64,000 nt of DNA from contig OZ022259.1 of the NCBI GenBank assembly GCA_963978905.1, forward strand, positions 50,486,727 through 50,550,726, written 5' to 3'. This DNA is from Trichostrongylus colubriformis. Lineage: Eukaryota; Nematoda; Chromadorea; Rhabditida; Trichostrongylidae. Positions 1 through 12,445 of the stretch are shown piece by piece. Position 1 is the stretch's first letter. Each line of letters opens with the position of its first letter. Under the pieces are notes generated by a model. It saw only the letters and a program-made list of their open reading frames with translations. It did no database searches and had not been told where the DNA came from. Both the position numbers and the translations under genes were made by a program.

Positions 1-438
1 GGCATCTACTCATGGCACTGAGCCATGGAACCCGACCGGATTATCCACCCATCTCCGTAATGATCTTCCGAAACCAGGTGATGATCTTTCGATGCTCAGC
101 TGTGCCGTATTTTGCGCTGACTTGAATTCTAAAAGGCACACTTCATGACTCTCGTGCCCAGTGAAGATTCTGGAGATGATGAGAAATCATGGACGACGAA
201 AACGCTTTGAAAACGCTTTGAAAACCGTAAAAATAAGGCGTTGTTGATTTTCGGCTTCGAGGAGATCGCATTACATTTGATATCTTATCATCATTATCAA
301 TATCATTAAGGTTGCCTTACTATCAACATTTTCCCTATCTGTCTTATCACAGTCGATAGCAAGCCACTTTTGCCACGTAACTGCCATCGCTGCGCAGTGG
401 TCCAACGCAGGGCGTAGCGACATCATTTGCCCTGATAG
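1..438. other. no feature recognised
   Basis: Unique-looking sequence. All frames are short and interrupted, and no repeat, TIR or RNA gene was recognised. Confidence 0.5.
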
Positions 439-637
439 TGGACCTAGGTTGAGAGGCTCTCATACTAAATGTGGTCCCTAAATTAATGTTTGATTTATCC
501 ATGGAACTTTCACCCACTTTCACCCCACTTTCAATTTAGGGCTCACATTTAGTATGAGAGCCCCTCAACCTAGGTTGAGAGGCTCTTATACTAAATGTGA
601 TCCCTAATTAATGTATGATTTATCCATGGAACTTTCA
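439..637. repeat. three-copy repeat cluster in +/-/+ orientation
   Basis: A ~60-bp sequence beginning CCTAGGTTGAGAGGCTC occurs at about 442-512 and again, direct, at about 568-637. Between them (about 527-572) lies a copy in the opposite orientation, so CCTAGG-centred inverted repeats sit on both sides. The layout suggests a small hairpin element or a local inversion/duplication. No coding potential is visible. Confidence 0.6.
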
Positions 638-639
638 AA

Positions 640-2124
640 TATCGCCAAATTTGGAGTCATGGGTGACTAGAAAAGCAGATGTAGTGTGGTGCAATGGCAA
701 GAATGACACTTCCGGTCTGAACCCCTGTGAGATCAAATACATGCGAACGAGTTCTGGCCAATCAGCCGAAACATTTATCAGTCTGTCCTCTTTTATTTAG
801 ATGTTTGCCATAATCAACTTGCACGAGATACGATTCACCTGACAGTGGGATCGCGGCAACTACGGCTATGGAATTCGCTCACGGTGTAGGATGTGTTCTC
901 TGCCATTAGTCGGTGATCGAATAACCACAACTGGCGTGAGGGAAGAGAACACCTTCGGAGAACTATTCGCACCAGTATACAAGCAAGCACTTGCAGAGGA
1001 TGGGATGAAAGGCAGGAAAGGCTGGATATTTCCTGGCTTTAGGCTGGCCCCAGGAGCGCTGCCTTTGAAGCCTCAAGGTAGGAAGGCGTATGAGGGTGAT
1101 GCAAGGGAGCGATGTGGTAGACAATTTGCTGTCAGTGACCATCAGAGCCGTTCCAGAACGATTTTTTCGGCGGTTTGCTGGATTTGGGTGATAATCGGTC
1201 CGAATGATCGTTTTTGCGCAAGTTCGGCAAAAATTCCTCGCTCCTTTTCTTTCTCATTAGATCCGTAGGGGATGTATGAAAGTGCGAGAAATGAATATTC
1301 GCTGGAAACAAGATACTTCCTACAGCGGGCACGATACCATAGACCCTATCCCTCTACACAGTCGATTCAGGTAACCACCAAACCATCCTATGAACACACG
1401 GATCCAGTGTTTGGGCGAGTGACGTGAAACTTTTATCGATGCTGAGTGCTGTGGGTGAGCGATGATAGTGATAATGAAGTTAAAGAAGCCGATCCAACCA
1501 ACTACTAAGGTGGGAAGAATTGATGAAAGACAGACGTGGTAGCCTTTTGTGTGAAAGAGCGAATGACGTTTTTCTTATGATCTTAATCCCTTCAAATCGG
1601 CTTTGATGATCTTTGATGACATCCCCTTAGTGATTTTGCATGAAATGAGTAGTGTACACTTTCTGTGCCATTATAATCCATTTTGAATGCCTTGGGCAGC
1701 AAATTCATCACTTTTGGTAGCCACCTGAACCCGCTAAGCACCATATACCGAATCCACGATCAGAAAATCTATTTGAAATTCAAAAAGACTCACAAGCACG
1801 GAACTCTCTTGTAAAAGAATATGAAATAGATAAGTGGGCGTCCACATCGACTATGCAAGAGGTGCATGTCGGGAATGGATTTCAGCAATAAAAAAATTAA
1901 AAGCTGTGTTGGTATCATCAAAGTATTTCCGTGGATGTGTTCTTCAGTGTGATGTGTGCAATGACGATGATAGCCGCAAAATTTTTCACACGGTGAGAAG
2001 GTACCATTATGAATTCAATTTTTTTTCACCTTCATTCTTATGGGAAATTACTCAGCACATGGCGCTCTGTGAGATGGTATCTTAGAACTCTTGCACGATA
2101 TGAAGCATAAGATACAATGTCTTG
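640..2124. other. no recognised gene
   Basis: About 1.5 kb before the satellite. A 125-codon open frame at 891-1268 (+) has no recognisable domain, and an overlapping minus frame is equally open. I found no convincing splice structure, repeat or RNA gene. Confidence 0.4.
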
Positions 2125-4225
2125 CGAGCAATTTCACAATTTTTTGAAATGGCGCAAAATGTGGCGTGTTGTGTGTATTTGCGCAATTTTTGAAATCATT
2201 GCGTAAAGTAAAGTGTATTGTAGTATTAACGCAATTTTAAACTACAGCGTGGAATATGATGTGTTGTGTGCAATTACAGAATTTTTTCAAAATTTGACGT
2301 AAAACAGAGTGTTTGTGTGCAATTAGACATTTCTTTCCGAAATACGGCGATAAATGGTGTGTTGTGTGCAATTACATTTTCAAAACTATTGTGTGAAGTG
2401 GAAAGTGTATTGTGTGTATTAACGCACTTTCTAAAATTACAGCATGAAATATGGTGTGTTGTGCGCAACTACTCTTTTTGAAATCAAGTGCGTAAAATAT
2501 AGTGTGCTGTGTGCATTTACACAATTTTTCAAAATTTGGCGTAAAATAGAGCATATTGTGTGCACCTACCAATTTTTTTAAATTTGGCGTAAAATAGAGT
2601 GTGTTGTGTGCGATTACACATTTTCTAGAACTGTTACGTAAAATATAGTGTGTTGTGTGTAATTACTAAATTTTTTAAAATTTGGCGTAAAATAGGGTAT
2701 ATTGTGTGCACCTACACAATTTTTTAAAATTTGGCGTAAAATAGTGTGTTGTGTGCGATTACATATTTTCTAGAACTGTCGCGTAAAATATAGTGTGTTG
2801 TGTGCAATTACAAAATTTTTTTAAAATTTGGCGTAAAATGGGGTATATTGTGTGCACCTGCACAATTTTTCAAAATTTGGCGTAAAATAGGGTATATTGT
2901 GTGCACCTACACAATTTTTAAAAATTTGGCGTAAAATAGAGTGTGTTGTGTGCGATTACACATATTCTAGAAGTATCGCGTAAAATATAGTGTGCTGTGT
3001 GCAGTTACACAATTTTTTGAAATTCGGCGTAAAATATAGTGTGCTGTGTGCATTTACACAATTTTTCAAAATCTGGCGTAAAATAGGGTGTATTGTGTGC
3101 ACCTACACAATTTTTTATAATTTGGCGTAAATAGAGTGTTGTGTGCAGTTACACAGTTTTCTGAACTTCGGCGTAAAATATAGTGTGCTATGTGCAATTA
3201 CACAATTTTTCGAAATTTGGCGTAAAATAGGGTATATTGTGTGCACCTACACAATTTTTTAAAATTTGGCGTCAAGTAGGGCATATTGTGTGCACCCACA
3301 CGACTTTTTAAAATTTGGCGTAAAATATAGTGTGTTGTGTGCAGTTACACAGTTTTCTGAAATTCGGCGTAAAATATAGTGTGCTGTGTGCATTTACACA
3401 ATTTTTCGAAATTTAGCGTAAAATGGGGTATATTGTGTGCACCTGCACAATTTTTTAAAATTTGGCGTAAAATAGAGTGTGTTGTGTGCGATTACACATA
3501 TTCTAGAACTATAGCGTAAAATATAGTGTGCTGTGGCATTTACACAATTTTTCAAAATTTGGCGTAAAATAGAGTATATTGTGTGCACCTACACAATTTT
3601 TAAAAATTTGGCGTAAAATAGAGTGTGTTGTGTGCGATTACACATACTCTAGAAGTATCGCGTAAAATATAGTGTGCTGTGTGCAGTTACACAATTTTTT
3701 GAAATTCGGCGTAAAATATAGTGTGCTGTGTGCATTTACACAATTTTTCAAAATCTGGCGTAAAATAGGGTGTATTGTGTGCACCTACACAATTTTTTAT
3801 AATTTGGCGTAAAATAGAGTGTGTTGTGCGATTACCCATTTTTTCAAAGTTCGGCGTAATTTAGAGTGTGTTGTGTGTACTCACATTCGAAACTATTGTG
3901 TAAAATAGTGTATATTGTGTGCACCTACACAATTTTTTATAATTTGGCGTAAAATAGAGTGTGTTGTGCGATTACCCATTTTTTCAAAGTTCGGCGTAAT
4001 TTAGAGTGTGTTGTGTGTACTCACATTCGAAACTATTGTGTAAAATAGTGTATATTGTGTGCAATTACACAATTTTTCAAAACTTGGCGTGAAATAGAGT
4101 GTGTTGTGTGATTACACATTTTTTCGAAATTCGGCGTAATTTAGAGTGGTTGTGTGTACTCACATTCGAAACTACTGCGTAAAATAGAGCATATTGTGTG
4201 CAATCATACAATTTTTGAATGATAG
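2125..4225. repeat. ~48-bp monomer satellite array
   Basis: Roughly 43 head-to-tail monomers of 47-50 bp. Each has a core like TTTGGCGTAAAATAGAGTG followed by TTGTGTGCACCTACACAATT. Within the monomer TTGTGT and ACACAA form an interrupted dyad around 6 bp. Monomers differ by substitutions and small indels. Two higher-order blocks are visible: a 140-bp three-monomer block repeated at 3781-3920 and 3921-4060 (identical as read) with a diverged third copy to about 4199, and a ~255-bp block near 2870-3128 that recurs 681 bp downstream. Open frames of 60-70 codons here are by-products of the repeat. Confidence 0.95.
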
Positions 4226-5418
4226 GCGTGGTCATCCTTCATTAACATTGTTAATGGAGTCGTTCACGAAAATTCCACTATTCTATTTTCCTCTTCGAAT
4301 CATTTTAATAGTGACAGTACATGAACAGAAACATTAAATATGATAAAATAGAGCCAACCCTGAGCCTCATATTTGCAAGATCTTCTTTTGAGTATTAGAA
4401 TTGAGGACTCATTTACACAGCTTTATCGGCAATCTTTCGCTGTAGTAACAGCTTCGTCAGACCAGACTGGTGATCTTTGGTCGCTGACTTTCCGGTTTGG
4501 AAGTGGTGTCGGGTGTCAATTCTATTATAAACCCAGAAGAAGAAACATTAAAGTTTCAAAAAATTATCTATGTTCCGAAGCACAAATCGAAAAAGAGCAG
4601 AGCAGCTCCTCTCAATTCGCGCCGAGCAACATTTGAGCAGCCGTCGACGTTCAGAGCGCATTTCAAGTTTTCGTGCTCAGTGTTTAATTGCTTCTCACGC
4701 TGCATCGCTGACTACATGATCGTCGCCTCTCTAATCCTCAACACTCTAATGTCCACACCCACTCGGTGCCCTCTCTATCGCTATGTGGAGTACATTGTGT
4801 GTAATTGCTCCATTTTTTTTTAAATTTGGCGTAAACGCCACTTTGAGGATCTCTATCTCAGTTGGATACTTGTATTTTCGCGCAATACATTGCATGCTGC
4901 CCTCAATAAGCTGATATAGCATAAATAGATGGTTAGGAGAAGAATTTATATCGGAAAATTACAATCAGAACATCGCGTTTTCTGTGAGGGTACCCATGAA
5001 AGCCTACTACGGTAAGCTCTGGGTCGTCCCATGCACATGACATTACTCGCAATGGTAACGCGATTGGCAGTTCTGACATCGTCATAATGCACGTTGTTAA
5101 CCGGATTCTGCTGGTCCCATTTCATGTGAGTGTATTGCAACAAGAGTACCGACTACTGTGAGCACTGTGTTGCGCCATGCACGTGAAACTAGCTAGGAAT
5201 TGTTGACTCAATCGGAAAGCCGTCCTATGTTTACATTGTTGAAGACACTTGAAAATAGTGCTAACATCAAAGTTTTCTCCTGATAAGAAGACTGATACCA
5301 GAGAGCTACTATTACGCTGGTCACCTATCCTGTCACTCAACTGAGATCAGGCTGTATCCATGTCCCTATCTGAACATGAAGAATAACTTCGCCAATTCAA
5401 AAAAGAAACTATTTGCCG
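4226..5418. other. no gene; lone satellite monomer near 4796-4840
   Basis: After the array the sequence is mostly unique. At about 4796-4840 a single degenerate monomer reappears (GTGTGTAATTGCTCC then TTTAAATTTGGCGTAAA), 570 bp away from the array. The frames at 4373-4823 are short, overlapping and unrecognised. Confidence 0.5.
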
Positions 5419-5870
5419 TTGAAGGAACCGGAAGGAGTCCGAAGAAAGAGGAAGATGCAAAGAAATAATCAATTCGTAACAAACATTCGAGGTTGGAAGG
5501 GATTATCGGTGGGAAAACCCAGATCAAAAAGCGCGACGCCGTGGTGTGTATTCGCATCACATCCGCTTCACTTCAAACTGCATACACTTCCCGAGTTGTC
5601 CGCAGTAGAGATGTCATTTGTTGTCTCGTAGAGAGTATTTCATTCATTCGTGATTATGTGAAATAAGTGAAACAACACACAGCAACAAACAAGTAAAACA
5701 ATTAAATGAAGAATAAGCGAAAGCATAAGAGCGAAAAAGTGTGATTACAATTAAAACCTAATGAATTCACTTTCGACATCATGGCAAGGTGTCGTGTGTG
5801 TATTGCGGCAGCTGCAAGACACCGTAGTCCCATATCGTAAACTAAAATTGCCCTCCCCCGGTGTCTTTGA
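5419..5870 (+). mobile_element. TTAA-type nonautonomous element, diverged copy
   Basis: Diverged copy of the ~460-bp family described at 24986 and 26429. It starts GAAGGAACCGGAAGGAGTCC and ends CCCCGGTGTCTTTGA. Shared internal landmarks include the AGGAAGATGCAAAGAAAT block and the GCGCGACGCC block. Insertions and substitutions have destroyed the terminal TTAA on the left. No transposase is encoded. Confidence 0.6.
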
Positions 5871-7544
5871 TTTAACCCATTCGCGACTGAGCCCGTTCTC
5901 AAAAAAAAAGGCGTCTCAGACCGGCACGCCTGCTCACTGCGTGGTTGTCAGCCACATATGGCTAATGCGATCCAAAACGGCAGTCTTGGTGTCAGCCATT
6001 CGTGGCTGATACGGTAGCGAATGGATTGAAAAAGATTCATCACGAGAGCTCACTTACACCGAATCATCTCTATGTAAGATGAAGAAAGAGCGCTCAAAAG
6101 AACCAAGGTAGGTAGTCCGGTATAAGCTAAGAAAAAATAGGGCCAGAGGAAGGACTGCGTTGTGAATCGCATGGATGATGGTGGAGAATGAAGAGGGTTG
6201 CTAATGAGTCAAGTAGCACATGTGATACAGTGTTGTTGCTTACAAAACTTACTCAATTGCCATTAATTACCTGACAGGTGACTTCTGTGAGGTGAGCTTG
6301 TTGCTTGAGTCTGTTGCAAATAAATATGAAATGGAGGGGGATTTTCCAAAATACGCGTGAAAGGCACGTATGTGGTGCAGGAATCTGCATGCGTTTCAAC
6401 CTCACCCAAAGACTTCAATAATCGGCGGCACAACAAAAAGTGACGAGGTGTTGAATGGCTAGAAAAAGGAGAACAAGTCAAGAGGAAAGGCTTCAAACAT
6501 TAAAATTATGCTTCCTCGGATACCGTGCATTGTTGCGAGTCCACGACAACTATCGTGGTTTCGACCGCGATTGCGATTCGTCATCAACCAGGTGGCTGGA
6601 GCAAAAGTCTATAGAGGACTTCAGCCAGCTGGGCTTTGAAGCAGAAGAAGAGTGCAGCTGGAGACTGCGCATAAAAGGGTCCTCTGAGAACAGGACAACC
6701 GCTGACGCTCCGCAACTACCGCCGACACTAGCCGATGTCGCTTGCATTCATACTCAGCGATTGGGCGAGCAAAGATGAGTGCCACTTCTTGCGCTCCAGA
6801 TTCAAGTCCTCACACGTCGGCGTTGCGGAGCCTTTAGATGGTATCACCTTCTCGGCTTAGACGTCAGAATTGGAGTGCAAAAAGAAGCGGTCGTATGATT
6901 ACATCTCAATCTCAGAAAGGAATGACCAGACACACCACCACATGCAAAAACCATTACCAATAGAATCTGTGCACATATCACTGACCATGGAGCCGCAAAA
7001 AGTGCACAGTTCCCGAAAATGGAAATGCTCGAATGCCCATTGACTTCACTACACCATAGCCTATGCTGGTTGTAGATTGTGCTTCAAATCGGTACCTCAC
7101 CTCGTTAATCTGGCCCGAGATAACGCATGGATACTCATTCAGATCAGTCCACGTGAATTCAAATTTGGCGTTTCAAAATAAAAATTGAGATCAGCCTGCC
7201 AAAATTTGACGTCTCAAAATAGAAATTAACGACGCGGAATCAGTACAGAAGAGTGTGCTAAAGAGCACTCCCATAATCCACCTGTTGATTTATTACAGCA
7301 GCCATCAAAAGAGCGAAGGTACTACCAAAATTCCGTGAAGAACTGAAGGCTCATATTTGGGAAGGAATTGCATACAAGCACAAGATTGGCATGGAGAATC
7401 TGAGAATTGAAAGGATTTTCCATCGCGAATTTACGTATTTTCACGTGAAAAAATTAACTTCCCCTGCCATACTCACCATAAAGTACCCTCCACTCCTACA
7501 CATAACTCGCTTCTATTGCAGTCCAGCAGTAAGCTGTATTAACA
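5871..7544. other. no recognised gene
   Basis: Contains a 107-codon frame at 6455-6778 (+) without recognisable domains and with an equally open antisense frame. Two short direct repeats around 7150 and 7198 (AAATTTGGCGT / AAATTTGACGT, each followed by CAAAATA) faintly resemble the satellite core at similar spacing; this may be coincidence. Confidence 0.4.
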
Positions 7545-7706
7545 CCGCCGTCAGACTTCGCGATTTTGCGATTGTGCGATTTTGCGGCATCGCACATTTG
7601 CAAGCATAGTTGTGGCTTTGCCTAATCTCTATGTCGTAGTGTATCGCATGCGAAAGGGCGACGCCGCAAAGTCGTGAAATCGTAAAATCGCAAAGTCTGA
7701 CGGCGG
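7545..7706. mobile_element. MITE with CCGCCGTCAGAC inverted ends
   Basis: A 162-bp element with ends CCGCCGTCAGACTTCGCG and its imperfect reverse complement CGCAAAGTCTGACGGCGG. The interior is rich in short GCGATTTTGCG-type words so most of it can fold back. A related, longer copy is at 18476-18769. No target duplication could be assigned with confidence. Confidence 0.75.
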
Positions 7707-8537
7707 CCTAAGGAGAAGCCAGAGATGGGCCAGCAGTGAAAAGGCAAGCAGGGAAGCCCTTCGTTTTCTAACGGAACAATTATGGTGAGCTACGGCCGTA
7801 TATGGCATGGAATTAACCCTGAGAAATAACTGATTCCACTCGTTCATTGAAGCTTTCAAGATGAGTGATTGCTTCATATGTCTAATTAAGCAAGGTCGTC
7901 ACAGCACTGACGTTGTGGCAGCTCATTTGACAAATGGAAACGTGTCATATTCCAGAGGAGCAATGGATTTTTACGAAATCAAAAGTTTCTATAAAAGTTC
8001 GCTAAAATATGTAGGAGGGCTCCCTCTTTTATTGCTAATTAGGCACTCAGAGGCAAATTAGAAGGACCGAGATTTCCCGGAAATGTAATTGTAGTCAAGA
8101 AGAAGCCAAGTAGTCTCCACTAATACGCCCAGGGGTGCTAAGAAATGGGATCAATGTCTATGAAGAAATTCCGAGTGATTGTGAGAAATGACAGTTCCAT
8201 GTGAGCAAATAGCCTATGATATTTGTCTGATTTTTGCTGTTTTTGTCGTGCTATGGATTCATTCTAGTCTGGAGGGAACATCCGCCCACATAATGGATCG
8301 CCACGCCCTTGCATCAGTATTGTTCGGGAATGTAATGGTGTTATTACGATTGCATTAAACATGTATAGGGAGAAACTAAATCGAAAGAAGTGGATGTTTC
8401 ACAATTTCGCGGCTGTGCGCCAGCTCAGAATAGCGGTCAAAATAGTGCTTACCTAGGAGGCAATTTAACAGTGCAGACTAGTTTAAAAGCCTGGAGAGCC
8501 AGCTGAATTGCCTTCAAACTGTGTATCTAGCGTCATA
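7707..8537. other. no gene; possible SINE-like fragment near 7890
   Basis: Around 7890-7935 a segment (GGTCGTCACAGC...TGACGT...GTGGCAGCTCATTTGACA) resembles 12198-12240. The reverse strand of the second has a B-box-like GGTTCAAATTC, hinting at a tRNA-derived repeat. Otherwise nothing recognised. Confidence 0.3.
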
Positions 8538-9208
8538 TTGGGTAGTCTAAAAAGTCTTTTCGTGTTTTTAAATACCGCTTTTTCCCTCCAAACTGCTTTC
8601 CAGCAATCTCTTCTGTACATACACATGTAGTACAAATCCACACGCATCTATAGGTATTATTGTCTTCCATCTCCCGGATAACCCTTTTCGGCTAAATGAA
8701 CATATCAACGGCAACCTCATTTTCAATACAAAAATTTTCCTTTGAATGGCGTTAGACAGGGAAAAGAAAAGGTGGTAATCCGATGGAGCAAGATCAGGGC
8801 TATAAGGTGGATGGGGCAGCAATTTTTACCCAAGCTCGAGAATTTTTCGGCGAGTCACTTTTTCAATAGTGGGAAGATTTGCCAAAAAATTGCCTCGCCA
8901 AAAAATTCTCGAGCATGGATAAAAATTGCTGCCCCATCCACCTTGTAGCCCTGATCTTGCTCCATCGGATTATCACCTTTTCCTTTCCCTGTCTAACGCC
9001 ATTCAAAAAAAATTGGAATTGAAAATGAGGTTGACCTTTGATATGTTTAGTTTGCCTAAAAGGGTTATCCGGGAGATGGAAGACAACAGTACCTATAGAT
9101 GCGTGTGGACTTGTACTACATGTGTATGTACAGAAGAGATTGCTGTAAAGCAGTTTGGTGGGAAAAAGCGGTATTTAAAAATACGAAAAGACTTTTTAGA
9201 CTACCCAA
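8538..9208. mobile_element. palindromic (fold-back) mariner derivative 1
   Basis: A 671-bp palindrome with left arm 8538-8854, spacer about 8855-8892 and right arm 8893-9208, flanked by TA. Ends are TTGGGTAGTCTAAAAAGTC and its complement. Each arm encodes, reading inward to outward, only the C-terminal part of a mariner transposase. It begins LPHPPYSPDLAPSDYHLF, which holds the third catalytic Asp, and runs to the C-terminus, then to the TIR. The N-terminal DNA-binding domain and the first two catalytic residues are absent, so mobility would need a transposase supplied in trans. The 159-codon frame at 8926-9405 starts in the right arm and runs into flank. Confidence 0.9.
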
Positions 9209-10264
9209 TATATGGGACCGTAGGTCCGACAGCGAAAGGAAGTTTGAAGGCACATTTCAGAATTATTGGGGTACTGCAGCTTCCATCGAGTTGTGTAGCT
9301 TTATGTGGAATTTTCGCGTGGCAGATTTCTTTGTGTGTGAATACGTACATAGCAAACACTCCCTTTAGCACTTTACGCCTGAAGTATTTAATTATTTCTC
9401 GATAAGGATAGCTATTATGTGATGTTAATGCTTCTTTTACTTTTAAGTTACTATTTTGTTTTTCAGGGCAAAAATTATCGTTCTCAGATGATGATGAGAT
9501 AAACAGCTACTTCTTCAAAGAATCTCCATGGTACCAGCCCCTAGCGTCCTGAGCGTAATTCCAACCGACCGCGGCATGTCGTGCTGAAAGCACCGCGAGT
9601 GCGACGCCGCAAAGCGAAAATTCGACATAAGGTAACACACCCTCCCATCAGATAGATCGACCCACATCCAGTAAGCTATACATTCACTGAGCATGCGAAG
9701 CCAAAGAAGTCAGCGCGACTCCACCAAACACCCCAGGCCCGCCCATCCAGACGTGCTTGTTGGCAATGATGATAGAAACAGTGGCACCAACGTAGTAAAT
9801 GAGGCCCATGGTTTGAGTGATAAGATTAGATAAGGAAGAGCTGCCAGTGATAAAGAAGACAAGAAAAAACTGGTGATATCCCAGAGATCCTCATGATACC
9901 ACCATCGGCAACTCATTTAAAGGCACCGGGAGGGGGGCAAGGGCGGAATAACGTTTACAAAAACAATGGCGTCTGAAAACAAACATATGGGTTCGGTAGA
10001 TACAATGTGTAACGAAACCGGCGTTGAAAAACGCGCCATAGGGCGCTATTTGCCCCCAGGGCGCGCTTCCGTCTGAACTGCAAGCTTCCATGGCCGAGCC
10101 ACGCTTCGTTCACTTTAAAGCTTGTCTTCGGCCTCATGTAATCTTATTTTGGATTATTTCCTCTTTAGACTGTTTTCTAGTGATACTTGTTGTTACTTGT
10201 TTTTTACTTGTTTACTTATGGATCTTCTTGATTGTGCATTTCTATACCTGAAAATCTCAGAAAG
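9209..10264. other. no gene; short MITE-end fragment near 9600
   Basis: Around 9600-9640 a fragment (GACGCCGCAAAGCGAAAATT, then GACATAAGG) resembles the end of the CCTTATGTCAGG family at 27111. The remainder has no recognised repeat or gene. Confidence 0.4.
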
Positions 10265-10485
10265 GTCAAATAAAGTCGGGGGGAGACGCAATTTGCGTCG
10301 ACGTCGAAGCTCCTTTCCCTTACTAGGCTTAGGCTAAAATTGATACCCCCTCCTCCCACATTAAAAAGCATCTGTCGAAGCATAGGTCTCATCTGCTTTA
10401 GCCTAACCCTAGGAAGGGGAAGAAGCTTTGCCGTGGGTGAAAATTTTGCGTCTCCCCCCCCCCCCCCCCCGACTTTATTTGACCC
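10265..10485. mobile_element. TIR element with GTCAAATAAAGTCGGGGGG ends
   Basis: Left end GTCAAATAAAGTCGGGGGGA followed by GACGCAA; right end GACGCAAAATTTT reversed, then a run of about 18 C, then GACTTTATTTGACC. The two halves are imperfect inverted copies, each with an AGGCTTAGGCTAAA-like motif. The homopolymer run probably expanded from the G/C stretch of the TIR. A second copy is at 16768-16990. Confidence 0.7.
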
Positions 10486-10684
10486 GTAAGTACATCTAGA
10501 AACAATATAAGAAAGAACAAAGTAAAAACTAAAAGGAAAAAACAAATCTATAATAGAACCATCTTCTTTTGGCACCATGCCAAGGCGTCGACTTGGCGAG
10601 TTTGTGCAATGGCGGCCACTCAAACTCGTCCACACTACGTCTGTTCTACAGTAAGCCAAAATTACCCCCTCCTGGTGTCTTTAA
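10486..10684 (+). mobile_element. TTAA-type element, 3' half only
   Basis: Matches the last ~200 bp of the copies at 24986 and 26429, from GTAAGTACATCTAGAAACAA to CCTGGTGTCTTTAA. The left break coincides with the end of the preceding TIR element, suggesting replacement of its 5' half by that insertion or a deletion. Terminal TTAA is at 10681-10684. Confidence 0.75.
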
Positions 10685-12288
10685 AAGCTCGTTTTTATGC
10701 GTTAATCTCGTACAGAGGCAGATGACAGGAGGCCTTATTGTTGCCTTTTTCGTTGGATCCCTTCGGATTTTCTTTGTCGACGTATTCCTCAGCACCTCTA
10801 ATTTCATAATTTTCATAATTCTGAACTTTGACCCTTTCAAGACAATCCTGGAATGTGCCTTCAAACAGTCTAGAGGAGAGTGGTCCTTTTAATTTCTTCG
10901 AGCTCACTCAATCGAAGATCTTGGCCTTAACTAATGGTTTTAGTTACGGTTAGGCGAAACCGAGAGTTGTCAGTGATTTTGACTCCAAAATAAATGAATA
11001 ATAGAAGAAAAATTCAGGTTTTTTTTATTATGATAGGATGAGATTAGTGGTGGCAGCCCGTGAAATACATGACTGCGTTACTCGCCTCCGATACTGAGAA
11101 AAGCCCATACTATTGCTAATTTTGTCTCATTACATTTAAGTTAATGACGCAAAGTTCCTACAACTCAAAGATTATTCCTTACTCGCTAAAAGCGATGTTA
11201 AGAGACTTCAGCATTCTGGGAAGAAGTTTGCAAGAGTCCCCCAGTCTTTTTGAACAGAAAACTAACGAGCAGTGAGAAGATATGAAAGCGTGGCTGCTGA
11301 AATATTCTCAAATAAGGATTGCGTAGAGGAAGGTTGCTACGAGTTCAATTCCTCTTGTGCTGGCTGGATTTTTAAAACTAGGAGAGAGAATGAGCCGAAC
11401 AGAACACAAAGGGAGCAAATCCAGGAAGTGACCTTTGCCGGTCCCTTTCTCTTCTTATACTGCATAGAAGAACCTTCTAAGAATCAAGTGCACTTGGGAG
11501 GAGGAGCTATGTTCAGTTTTAGGGAATAACATTTTATAACAATGCTGATGCCACAGATGATTGAAGTGCGTCTGAGTTAATAAGGTTTTAATCTCTAATC
11601 TATCAGAGATAAAGGGCCCACTTCGTGTTCGTTGAAGAAGATCGTCCGCTTGACGACTTCACGGATCTTCTACTTGCGGTGAACATGTAATGTGCTTTTA
11701 AAGGCAGTGGTAACCGTAGTAGATAGGAGTGAATACGAAAACTATTGTATGTAAAAGTCGAGGCGTTTAATAGTACAAAGGTTAAGAAAAGCGGAATGAA
11801 ACGGTATAAAGCCGATAAATATGTCTTCCCCCACCGGTGTCCCTAGATGGGGCGGACAATTTCACAAAAGGCTGCAGCGCCTTAAAATTAGTACGGGACC
11901 ATCTAGCTTTCTTTCGCCCACTAGCGTTCTAAGCAAACCCGTGATGAGTTATTGCGAATTACATAGGATTCCCAATTTAGACTTCAGCTCTAAGTAATCT
12001 TGAACAGAGAAAAGTGAATCGAGAGCAAAACACGCTAATCGCGTGTTATAAATCACATATGGAAAACACACCGTACCTTGACCAGACCCACGGTATAGGC
12101 CCCGGCAAAAGACAAAAATGTCTCAGAGCTTCTCGATATAATCATTCTCTTGTAAGTCCCGTCTTGAAATGACATCACAGACACGCCTGAATTTGAACCG
12201 TGGTCGTCATAGTCATGACGTGGCTACATTGCACTTGACCATCAGCGTCCCCAGCATAGACACACAATGGACTGTGACTTGTTTTGGG
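10685..12288. other. no recognised gene
   Basis: Frames are short and unrecognised. Around 11285-11375 a segment ending CGAGTTCAATTCCTC has a B-box-like word and could be a decayed tRNA-derived sequence, but a cloverleaf is not convincing. Confidence 0.4.
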
Positions 12289-12408
12289 CGTTCTCTGCTC
12301 CTTTCATTATTGAAATTGTTAGTAATGGCGGTAATTACAGGTATGCCCTGGACGTTCTCTGCTCCCCTTCATCATTGAAATCGTTAGTAATGGCGGTAAT
12401 TACAGGTA
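12289..12408 (+). repeat. tandem duplication, ~64 bp x 2
   Basis: Two copies of a ~64-bp unit beginning CGTTCTCTGCTCC and containing GTTAGTAATGGCGGTAATTA differ by a few substitutions. No coding meaning seen. Confidence 0.8.
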
Positions 12409-12445
12409 CCGTAATAACAGTGCTCATTATAAAAACAATTTTGAT

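Noticed and set aside
2125..4225. CRISPR-like array
   Set aside because: The period is regular, but monomers are contiguous and similar along their whole length. There are no unique spacers, and the rest of the window is eukaryotic repeat DNA.
8926..9405. 159-codon protein gene
   Set aside because: It starts inside the right arm of a palindromic mariner (third-Asp segment of the transposase) and runs on into unrelated flank.
10216..10659. 147-codon minus-strand gene
   Set aside because: It spans two unrelated nonautonomous elements and reads through a poly-C run; the polyglycine stretch is the homopolymer.
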